From assembly GCA_021129815.1 (NCBI GenBank), contig JAJOKN010000118.1, forward strand, positions 13,174 to 26,234: a stretch of 13,061 nt of DNA, in the 5' to 3' direction. The notes under the pieces were generated by a model. The model had not been told where the DNA came from, did no database searches, and saw only the letters and a list, made by a program, of their open reading frames with translations. The stretch's first letter is position 1. Every line of letters starts with the position of its first letter. This document shows positions 7,026-12,796 of the stretch, in pieces. The DNA is from Desulfotomaculum sp. GTDB taxonomy: Bacteria > Bacillota > Desulfotomaculia > Desulfotomaculales > Desulfohalotomaculaceae. Made by a program: the position numbers and the translations under genes.

Positions 7026-7658
7026 TTAACTAAAGAACAAGTTGCTTATTATTACGGATATAGCTGATAAGATAACTGTAACGATGAGCCCAATTGACCA
7101 GCGCGACTGGGTTTTAAATTCTTGCTTTAAACACTTCATATTTTGTTGCAGTTCTGTCTTTACTTCTTTTACCTCCTGCTTAAACTCAGTTCTTAAGCTT
7201 TCCATATCCTGCTTAAACTCAGTTCTTAAGCTTTCTATATCTTGCTTAACTTCAGATTTGAATTCTGTTATTTCTTTTTTATATTCTTTTTTAAAACTTT
7301 CAAATTTTGCTTCATATTCTTTTTTAAAGTCTTCAAATTCTGTTTTATACTCTTTCCTTAAATTTTTAATTTCTGTCCTTAAGCCTTCTATATCCTTTCG
7401 CAAATCGCTTTCTAATTTGGCTAGCTTTTGAGATAAGCTATGAGTTTCCTGTTGCAGCGTTCCTACTTTGTCGTTTAAGGTTTCAATTTTTTGCTGCAAT
7501 TCTTTAGCATCTTGACGCGCATTTGCTTCAACAGTCTTTATTTCTTGGCGTATCTCTCTTAAATCTTGTTTAATAGTGTACAAATCAGATTGTATCCAGC
7601 TGATGCTGAAAAATCTTTTGCTATATATTTTTGGTTCAAGTTTTTCGTGTTCAGACAT
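7026..7658 (-). CDS. Tail-anchored coiled-coil protein built of 11-residue repeats
   Basis: 210 residues, strongly charged (Lys/Glu/Gln), with no known enzymatic motif. Residues about 25-90 look like a heptad coiled coil. From residue 100 to 176 seven consecutive 11-residue units follow, of the pattern (L/F)-K/R-x-E-(F/Y/V/L)-K-x-x-(F/I/M/V)-E-x, with an eighth begun at 177. Such hendecads favour a nearly straight or right-handed coil. The last 24 residues (WSIGLIVTVILSAISVIIS...) form one membrane helix at the very C terminus, so the rod probably projects into the cytosol from the membrane. AAAGGTGGT lies close upstream of its ATG. It lies 34 bases downstream of the flavoprotein gene on the same strand, probably in one transcript. 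Function unknown; it resembles generic DUF1640-like coiled-coil proteins only in style. Confidence 0.8.
   Translation of the reverse strand: MSEHEKLEPKIYSKRFFSISWIQSDLYTIKQDLREIRQEIKTVEANARQDAKELQQKIETLNDKVGTLQQETHSLSQKLAKLESDLRKDIEGLRTEIKNLRKEYKTEFEDFKKEYEAKFESFKKEYKKEITEFKSEVKQDIESLRTEFKQDMESLRTEFKQEVKEVKTELQQNMKCLKQEFKTQSRWSIGLIVTVILSAISVIISNLFFS
7175..7240 (-). repeat. Tandem 33-bp duplication inside the coiled-coil gene
   Basis: Bases 7175-7207 and 7208-7240 are adjacent 33-bp copies that differ at a single base (C/T near their ends). Each encodes one 11-residue unit (core SLRTEFKQDM). Neighbouring units are clearly related at the protein level but have diverged at the DNA level, so this is the most recent duplication in the array. 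Confidence 0.85.
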
Positions 7659-7692
7659 TTATAAGACCACCTTTCTCGAATAGGGTCATATA

Positions 7693-8304
7693 CTATTTTT
7701 TTAAACTTTTAGCTAAATTGATGCCTTCCGTGTAAGCTTTATCTAATATTTCTTGATCATTCAACACTTCTCCTGCTTTAAAAAAGCCTGTTGCTGTAAG
7801 CTCACTTACAACTTCGCATCCGAGCGTTTCCAAAGGAAGCCGCATGGCATCTAATGCCATTTTTACATATTTGTTATCTTGTTGTTCACATACAGTGTAT
7901 ATTAAGACTTTTTTGTTTTGTGGCAGTAAACTGTGACGTTCTTTGCGATTTTCAGGATTGAAATAATGAAGAGGATACATGCGATCGAGAAAAATTTTCA
8001 TTATAGCAGTTACATTATAATTGTGCATAGGAGAACCCAGTATAAACCCTTGAGCAGCTTTTAATTTAGTTATTAAAATTTGCATGTCATCGATGTGTGC
8101 ACGACATGTTCTAGTTGTACGACACCCTTCACACGCTAAGCAAGGCTTTAGATGTAAATCCTTTAGATTTACAATTTCTGTAATAACACCTTGAGACTTA
8201 ACACCTTTCATCATTTGATTCATCAATATCTCTGTATTGCTGTTTTTTCTTGGGCTAGCGTTAATACCTATAACATAATAGATTTTTGAAGCCAATGGAA
8301 TCAC
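7693..8304 (-). CDS. Flavodoxin-fold NAD(P)H-dependent FMN reductase / iron-sulfur flavoprotein-like protein
   Basis: 203 residues with a flavodoxin-like fold: a beta-strand plus FMN phosphate loop NASPRKNSNTEIL (15-27) and a second flavin loop GSPMHNYNVTAIMK (from 90). Between them is CLACEGC....C, that is Cys55, Cys58, Cys61 and Cys67 (CX2CX2CX5C), followed by a DDM. This compact motif is that of iron-sulfur flavoproteins (Isf), which bind a 4Fe-4S cluster and FMN and pass electrons to small acceptors or oxygen species in anaerobes. Substrate is unknown. The start is uncertain: GTG at 8304, or TTG at 8295, which has GGTGA just before it and a TATAAT-like -10 box on this strand (8315-8320) at a suitable distance. 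The coiled-coil gene follows 34 bases downstream. Confidence 0.9.
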   Translation of the reverse strand: MIPLASKIYYVIGINASPRKNSNTEILMNQMMKGVKSQGVITEIVNLKDLHLKPCLACEGCRTTRTCRAHIDDMQILITKLKAAQGFILGSPMHNYNVTAIMKIFLDRMYPLHYFNPENRKERHSLLPQNKKVLIYTVCEQQDNKYVKMALDAMRLPLETLGCEVVSELTATGFFKAGEVLNDQEILDKAYTEGINLAKSLKK

Positions 8305-8360
8305 CAGGCTATTAATTATACTTAAAATAGTAAGCTAATTATATCATACCTGTATGTTTA

Positions 8361-8769
8361 GTGAAAAATTTTTATTATAAAGTTGCTGAACTTATAAAAG
8401 AATTCAAACAATTTATGAAAGAAAATTGGCATCATGTAGCTATACAAGAAGTCAAGACCAATGGAAAAAGTGACATGTTTGTTGGAAATGATATTCAAAT
8501 AGAAGCAATTATAAAATTAGGACCTATAAGTCGTGAAAAGGTAATTGTTGAAATTGTGTATGGAAAAGAAAATGGTAATGAACTTGAAAATATCAATACA
8601 ATTTATATGGAAAATGTTGAAAAAAATTACAGATGGGGTTTATCGCTATAAAGGAGCTATTAAGTTATCACAAGGTACTATAGGGTATACAGTTAGAGTA
8701 AGGCTGTCTAACGGATATTTTGCCCACAAATTTGAGTTACCACTTGTCACTTGGGCGGAAAATTTTTAG
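8361..8769 (+). pseudogene. Frameshifted C-terminal remnant of an alpha-glucan (glycogen/maltodextrin) phosphorylase
   Basis: Two overlapping frames give the last part of a GT35 phosphorylase of the DUF3417-containing type. The first (8361-8651, open from 8334) reads VKNFYYKVAEL, FMKENWHHVAIQEV, VGNDIQIEAIIKLGPIS and VIVEIVYGKENG. The second (to TAG 8767-8769) continues DGVYRYKGAIKLSQG, GYTVRVRLSNGYFAHKFELPLVTWAE. The switch falls on a run of seven A (8620-8626): with six A the frame is continuous. The catalytic and pyridoxal-phosphate-binding regions, several hundred residues, are absent, so this is a relic. A minus-strand gene now abuts its truncated 5' side, so a deletion or rearrangement probably occurred near 8300-8360. 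Family assignment is by remembered motif pattern and is fairly confident. Confidence 0.75.
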
Positions 8770-8772
8770 TTA

Positions 8773-8801
8773 TTGTCAAAAGTTTAAATGGGTGGTATAA
8801 T
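8773..8801 (+). promoter_or_regulatory. Strong sigma-A-type promoter upstream of the amino-acid transporter operon
   Basis: TTGTCA (8773-8778), a 17-base spacer, then a perfect TATAAT (8796-8801). It differs from consensus at one base of the -35 box. It starts four bases after the phosphorylase remnant and points at aapJ, giving a predicted leader of about 380 bases. It is the best promoter match I noticed in the window. Confidence 0.75.
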
Positions 8802-8893
8802 ATCAACAGGTTTTTTAGAATAGAGCATTGCATTTATAATGGCTCAGAGTTTTAGTGGGGTATTTTTTGATTGACTAATGCTGTATAATTAAG

Positions 8894-8907
8894 AACATAA
8901 TTATGTT
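8894..8907. repeat. Perfect 14-bp palindrome AACATAATTATGTT
   Basis: Bases 8894-8907 read the same on both strands. It begins five bases after a TATAAT hexamer, a typical operator position, but about 90 bases below the stronger promoter. It could be a repressor site or, because the sequence is AT-rich, chance. Confidence 0.35.
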
Positions 8908-9010
8908 ATTTGAATTTATTAATAATGTGAGCTATGTAGCTCATATATTATTTATAGCAATGGTGCTTCTGGGTGCAGTAAATTTTGCTGTGCCGTGGGA
9001 GCATTTTTAA
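8903..9010 (+). CDS. Possible 35-residue leader peptide or hydrophobic small ORF
   Basis: ATG at 8903, TAA at 9008-9010. The product has a central hydrophobic run (VAHILFIAMVLLGAVNFAV) that could cross the membrane once. The terminator-like hairpin lies wholly inside its second half and the stop codon lies at the end of the U-run. No ribosome site is visible upstream, and the ATG lies within the palindrome. It may be chance; it is listed because its overlap with the hairpin would matter if it were translated. Confidence 0.2.
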   Translation: MLFEFINNVSYVAHILFIAMVLLGAVNFAVPWEHF

Positions 9011-9013
9011 TTT
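8964..9013 (+). terminator. Terminator-like hairpin in the aapJ leader (possible attenuator)
   Basis: Left arm 8964-8978 and right arm 8988-9003 can pair over 15 base pairs, with one bulged G and several G-U pairs, around a nine-base loop, and are followed directly by TTTTT (9004-9008) and AATTT. This is the layout of an intrinsic terminator on the + strand. It lies about 165 bases below the promoter and about 180 bases before aapJ, so it would either stop or modulate transcription into the transporter genes. The G-U pairs lower stability, so efficiency is uncertain. Confidence 0.55.
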
Positions 9014-9044
9014 ATGGCAGTTTTGTATACAATTTTAATTTTTT

Positions 9045-9053
9045 AAGGAGGTG
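9045..9053 (+). promoter_or_regulatory. Orphan perfect Shine-Dalgarno AAGGAGGTG with no start codon after it
   Basis: The strongest ribosome-site match in this region stands 138 bases before the chosen aapJ start. Six bases after GGAGG is ATA (9058), which opens a 20-codon frame (IINSFRELSDKQNKVKNMLC) ending at TAA 9118-9120. A single ATG-to-ATA change would explain the orphan site. Otherwise it is the relic of a lost gene start, or a site for 30S standby binding. Confidence 0.4.
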
Positions 9054-9191
9054 GGGCATAATTAATAGTTTTAGAGAGCTTTCTGATAAACAAAATAAGG
9101 TTAAGAATATGCTTTGTTAATTCAGAGGATCTTTAAAACTAAAGTTTTTTGGTTTTTATCAATATTAATTTTCATTAAGGGGGGTAAGAAA

Positions 9192-10262
9192 ATGCAAAGA
9201 AAATTAGCTTTGTTGTTATGCTCTGTCATGTTAATTGCTGTTTTTGCAGCAGGTTGCGGTGGAGATCAAAAAGCTTCAACAGATGCGGGAGAAGAAGCTA
9301 AAGTTGAAACAAAAACTACCTTGGAAAAGATAAAAGAGAGAGGAAAAGTGATAGTAGGCGTTAATAACCAGCTTCCAGGCTTTGGATATTTAGATCCAAA
9401 TGGTGAATATACAGGTTTTGATGTTGACTTCGGTCGTGCGCTGGCTGCTGCAATTTTTGGTGATCCAAATGCTGTAGAGTTCAGGCCACTTTCAGATCAA
9501 AGGCGCTTTACAGCACTGCAGATGGGAGAAATAGATGTTTTAATTAGAAATACTACATGGACAATACACCGTGATACGGCTTTGGGCTTAAACTTTGGTC
9601 CAACGACATTTTACGATGGTCAAGGAATGCTAGTTCGTAAGGACAGCGGCATAAATTCTTTAAAAGACCTTGATGGAAAGCGCATAGGGGTATTAGCTGG
9701 TACTACTACTGAGCTAAACCTCACAGATTATATAAGAAAGTTAGGCATAAGCGCTGAGGTAGTTACTTTTGATAATGTTGATGCTGTAGTTGCTGCTTAT
9801 AAAGAAGGCAGTGTGGATGCGTGGACTAGCGATAAGTCTGCATTGTTGTCTAGAATGGCTACATTGTCAAATCCTGATGAGCACAAAATACTTCCTGAAA
9901 CTATGTCAAAAGAACCTTTGGGTCCTGTGGTCAGAGAAGGCGATGATCAGTGGTTTGATATAGTTACATGGGTTGTTTTTGCGACCATACAGGCTGAAGA
10001 ATTTGGAATAACATCGCAAAATATAGATGAATTTTTGCAAAGTGAAGATCCATCAATCAAAAGGTTCTTGGGATTGGAAGGCAATTTTGGAGAAAATCTT
10101 GGATTAGAAAATGACTTTGTTGTAAAAGTTATAAGAAATGTAGGAAACTATGGCGAGATTTTTGACCGTCATTTAGGGCCAGATACTGTATTTGGTTTGG
10201 AACGCGGCATAAACGACTTATGGACAAATGGAGGGCTTATGTATCCTCCACCATTCCGTTAA
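9192..10262 (+). CDS. aapJ: General L-amino-acid ABC transporter, substrate-binding lipoprotein (AapJ/BztA family)
   Basis: 356 residues: a lipoprotein signal with lipobox AAGC (Cys22), a short linker, then a family-3 periplasmic-binding fold. Signature stretches of AapJ/BztA are unmistakable: GVNNQLPGFGY, GFDVDFGRALAAAIFGD, FTALQMGEIDVLIRNTTWT, RDTALGLNFGP, FYDGQGMLVRK, LAGTTTELNLTDY and the end NGGLMYPPPFR. It captures extracellular amino acids (the family favours Glu, Gln, Asp, Asn or a broad set) and hands them to AapQ/AapM. In a Firmicute it is lipid-anchored outside the membrane. ATG at 9192 is chosen: GGGGGT lies just upstream and the signal peptide then begins MQRKLALLL. An upstream TTG (9114) would add a second hydrophobic stretch. 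It is the first gene of the aap cluster. Confidence 0.95.
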   Translation: MQRKLALLLCSVMLIAVFAAGCGGDQKASTDAGEEAKVETKTTLEKIKERGKVIVGVNNQLPGFGYLDPNGEYTGFDVDFGRALAAAIFGDPNAVEFRPLSDQRRFTALQMGEIDVLIRNTTWTIHRDTALGLNFGPTTFYDGQGMLVRKDSGINSLKDLDGKRIGVLAGTTTELNLTDYIRKLGISAEVVTFDNVDAVVAAYKEGSVDAWTSDKSALLSRMATLSNPDEHKILPETMSKEPLGPVVREGDDQWFDIVTWVVFATIQAEEFGITSQNIDEFLQSEDPSIKRFLGLEGNFGENLGLENDFVVKVIRNVGNYGEIFDRHLGPDTVFGLERGINDLWTNGGLMYPPPFR

Positions 10263-10272
10263 TTTCTAGAAG

Positions 10273-10312
10273 TTGCAGGCTGGCTTAAAAGCACTTTTAA
10301 GCCAGTCTGCAA
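10273..10312 (+). promoter_or_regulatory. Intercistronic 18-bp hairpin between aapJ and aapQ
   Basis: Arms 10273-10290 and 10295-10312 pair over 18 base pairs (one G-U), around a GCAC loop, starting 11 bases after the aapJ stop. It is followed by AAAAATTATT, not a U-run, so it is not a canonical terminator for the + strand. Hairpins in this position after binding-protein genes commonly protect the 3' end of the binding-protein message and give it higher expression than the permeases. The structure is plain; its role is inferred. Confidence 0.8.
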
Positions 10313-10366
10313 AAATTATTCAAAAAATGTTGCTGGTTATAATTATAAAGAGGTGTATAAACATTT

Positions 10367-11536
10367 ATGATACGAAATACCACTACTCCTTTTTGGAGAA
10401 GCAAACGAATTATATCTATCTTGATTCAAGTGGTGTTTGCTTCAATTGTAGCTGCAATGTTTGCTTATTTTATCAAAAACACAATAGATGGTATGGAAGA
10501 AATAGGGATAAAGCTAGGGTTTGGTTTTTTAACTCAGCCAGCAGGATTTATGATAGGAGAAAAGATAATAGATTATTCGCCTGCTGACAGTTATGCAAGA
10601 GCAATTTTAGTTGGGCTTACTAACACTTTAAAGGTTGCAATTGTAGGCATTATATTGACCACCATTGTTGGGGTTGTTGTAGGTGTTGCACGCCTTTCAT
10701 CCAACTGGCTTGTAAACAAACTAGCGGGGCTTTATGTGGATATCATACGAAACACACCTCTCTTAGTGCAAATTTTTATATGGTATTTTGCAGTTTTTTT
10801 AAACTTTCCCAAGATACAGGAGAGCATATCATGGGGGGGAATAGTCTATTTTAGCAACAGAGGAGCAGCTATACCGTGGATTGAAACTACAGAAGCTTTG
10901 TGGACTTGGTGTATTTTTTTATTTGTAGGAATCATAGCATCTATATATTTGTGGAGAATTAAAACAAAAAAACAAATTGAAACAGGCAAGGAACAAAAAC
11001 CGACTTTGTGGGCAATGGGAGCTATGCTATTTTCAGCAGCTATAGCTCTTATAGTGACACAAAAACCGCCTTTTTATTTAAGCATACCTGTGATAGATGG
11101 CAGCATGTTTGTTGGGGGTTATAGAGTTACGCCGGAATTTGCAGCTATATTGATAGCACTTGTAGTATATACTTCTACATATATTGCTGAAATTGTGCGG
11201 GGTGGAATTTTAGCAATACACAAAGGACAGACAGAAGCGGCTAAAGCCTTGGGGTTTAAAGATTTTGACATACTGAGGCTCATAATCTTTCCACAGGCTA
11301 TACGCATAATAATTCCACCAATTACTAGTCAATACTTGAACCTCATAAAAAACTCAAGCTTGGCTGTAGCAATAGGATATCCTGATTTGTTCAACGTTGG
11401 TAATACTATACTCAATCAGACTGGAAGAGCTATTGAAGTGATTACCATAATCTTGCTGATTTATTTATCGTTTAGCTTGATTACTTCGATCATAATGAAT
11501 ATATTTAACAGATATTATAAGCTGGTGGAGAGGTGA
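10367..11536 (+). CDS. aapQ: General L-amino-acid ABC transporter, permease (AapQ/BztB family)
   Basis: 389 residues, the length typical of the enlarged AapQ/BztB permeases rather than the 220-residue HisM type. An N-terminal helix (about 14-36) is followed by a soluble segment, then TNTLKVAIVGIILTTIVGVVVGVARLS and YVDIIRNTPLLVQIFIWYF, two extra helices around a hydrophilic loop, and the conserved C-terminal core. The ATPase-docking EAA loop is EAAKALGF...FPQAIRIIIPP, starting at Glu290. It forms the membrane channel with AapM. AGGTG 11 bases upstream supports ATG 10367. Gap to aapM is six bases, so they are co-translated. Confidence 0.94.
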   Translation: MIRNTTTPFWRSKRIISILIQVVFASIVAAMFAYFIKNTIDGMEEIGIKLGFGFLTQPAGFMIGEKIIDYSPADSYARAILVGLTNTLKVAIVGIILTTIVGVVVGVARLSSNWLVNKLAGLYVDIIRNTPLLVQIFIWYFAVFLNFPKIQESISWGGIVYFSNRGAAIPWIETTEALWTWCIFLFVGIIASIYLWRIKTKKQIETGKEQKPTLWAMGAMLFSAAIALIVTQKPPFYLSIPVIDGSMFVGGYRVTPEFAAILIALVVYTSTYIAEIVRGGILAIHKGQTEAAKALGFKDFDILRLIIFPQAIRIIIPPITSQYLNLIKNSSLAVAIGYPDLFNVGNTILNQTGRAIEVITIILLIYLSFSLITSIIMNIFNRYYKLVER

Positions 11537-11542
11537 AGAAAA

Positions 11543-12748
11543 GTGAAAACTAATGATAATAAACATAATAAACATGAAGAAACATCTCCACCTAAAGAGT
11601 CGATAAACATAATGGAATGGCTTAGACAGAATTTATTCAGCAGCTATATGAATACAGCTTTAACCATTGCTACAACAATACTGCTGTACCTGATATTAAA
11701 AGAAGTGTTTTATTGGGTCTTTATAACAGCAGATTGGTCAGTTGTTGCTGTTAATTTTAAGATTTTAATGGCAGGGCAGTACCCTGATAAAGAATTATGG
11801 CGCGTTTGGCTGGCAGTGTGTTTTCTGTCATTGACTTTGGGAGTATCTTGGGGCACATGGAGAGGTGTAGCAGCGCATATTGCCATAGCTTTCATTGTGA
11901 TATATGCAGTTACAGCGCTTATGCCTTTTGTGTCGGTAGAAAGCAAGATATGGCTTTTTGTCAATATTTCTTTGATTTTGATCAGCAGCGTATTGGCAAG
12001 GAAACTTAAATTCATAAAAAAACTTGCTCTGCCGTGCTGGATTTTGGTATTTCCTGTTACAATATTTTTGCTGGCTGGCTTTGGTATTTTGCCAACTGTT
12101 CCTACCAGCTTGTGGAGCGGGTTTTTGTTGACTATATTGCTGGCTGTTGTAGCAATTGTAGTCTCGTTTCCAATCAGCGTTTTACTTGCAATAGGCAGAA
12201 ACAGCAATTTGCCGCTTATTCGATATTTTTGTATTTTTTATATAGAATTCATAAGAGGAATACCTCTTATAACTGTGTTGTTTATAACGCAGCTCATGCT
12301 GCCGATATTTTTAGGTGGGAAAATAGAGATTGACAGCGTGGTGCGGGCGATGATCGGGCTTACGATGTTCAACGCTGCTTACCTAGCGGAAAACATAAGA
12401 GGTGGACTTCAGTCGATTCCACGCGGGCAGTATGAAGCAGCAAGTGCATTGGGCTTGAGTGCTACAATTACGATGATATTTATAATTATGCCGCAAGCGT
12501 TAAGAGTGGTCATCCCTGCAATGGTGGGGCAGTCCATATCTATATTCAAGGATACTTCTTTGGTTGTTATTGTAGGGTTAATAGACTTGCTGGGAATGGG
12601 AAGAGTAATAATTTCTAACCCGGAATTTTTAGGCAAAAACATGGAAGTATTTACTTTTATAGCATTGGTATTCTTAATATTCTGCAACATGATGGCGTAT
12701 GCTAGCCGAAAATTGGAAGAAGCTATGGGATTAGGAAAGAGGTACTAA
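11543..12748 (+). CDS. aapM: General L-amino-acid ABC transporter, permease (AapM/BztC family)
   Basis: 401 residues, as for AapM/BztC. A polar His/Asn/Lys-rich N terminus precedes WLRQNLFSSYMNTALT, the ADWSVVAVNF segment and the GQYPDKELWRVW motif typical of AapM, then several helices. The transport core contains FIEFIRGIPLITVLFITQ, AYLAENIRGGLQSIPRGQYEAASALGL and MPQALRVVIPAMVGQ; the EAA loop starts at Glu298. It pairs with AapQ in the membrane. GTG at 11543 is preceded by GGAGAGGTG at normal distance, overlapping the aapQ stop. The family's ATPase gene (aapP) would be expected next, but a coiled-coil gene follows after 48 bases. Confidence 0.94.
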   Translation: MKTNDNKHNKHEETSPPKESINIMEWLRQNLFSSYMNTALTIATTILLYLILKEVFYWVFITADWSVVAVNFKILMAGQYPDKELWRVWLAVCFLSLTLGVSWGTWRGVAAHIAIAFIVIYAVTALMPFVSVESKIWLFVNISLILISSVLARKLKFIKKLALPCWILVFPVTIFLLAGFGILPTVPTSLWSGFLLTILLAVVAIVVSFPISVLLAIGRNSNLPLIRYFCIFYIEFIRGIPLITVLFITQLMLPIFLGGKIEIDSVVRAMIGLTMFNAAYLAENIRGGLQSIPRGQYEAASALGLSATITMIFIIMPQALRVVIPAMVGQSISIFKDTSLVVIVGLIDLLGMGRVIISNPEFLGKNMEVFTFIALVFLIFCNMMAYASRKLEEAMGLGKRY

Positions 12749-12796
12749 TAGTGCAGTAAATTTGTGGTGAAAAACAGGAAGGTGGAGAGAAAACTT

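Larger units (their letters stand above)
8802..9191 (+). promoter_or_regulatory. Long leader/intergenic region upstream of aapJ, without a convincing gene
   Basis: About 390 bases between the promoter and aapJ. It holds, in order: a second TATAAT (8884-8889) without a usable -35 box, a 14-bp palindrome, a hairpin TGAGCT-ATGT-AGCTCA (8928-8943) that can be extended outward with a two-base bulge, a terminator-like hairpin with U-run (8964-9013), and an orphan Shine-Dalgarno (9045-9053). I do not recognise a T-box (no clear antiterminator or specifier element) or any known riboswitch class. The arrangement suggests attenuation or a processed leader, but it could also be debris from gene loss, since a gene relic lies next to it. 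Confidence 0.45.

Noticed and set aside
7042..7431. 129-codon + strand open frame opposite the coiled-coil gene
   Set aside because: It is the antisense of the repeat region; its Ser/Leu/Phe repeats mirror the Lys/Glu-rich hendecads. The minus-strand frame has the ribosome site and membrane anchor.
8871..8889. TTGACT followed by TATAAT as a second promoter
   Set aside because: The spacer is only seven bases, so the two boxes cannot be used together; with a 17-base spacer the -35 position reads TATTTT.
8802..9191. T-box or known riboswitch upstream of aapJ
   Set aside because: No T-box consensus, no recognisable lysine, glycine or glutamine riboswitch core; only generic hairpins are visible.
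10273..10587. 104-codon + strand open frame over the aapJ-aapQ gap and the start of aapQ
   Set aside because: It overlaps the clear aapQ frame and the hairpin, has no ribosome site, and its translation is Cys/Tyr-rich without family resemblance; it is a shadow frame.
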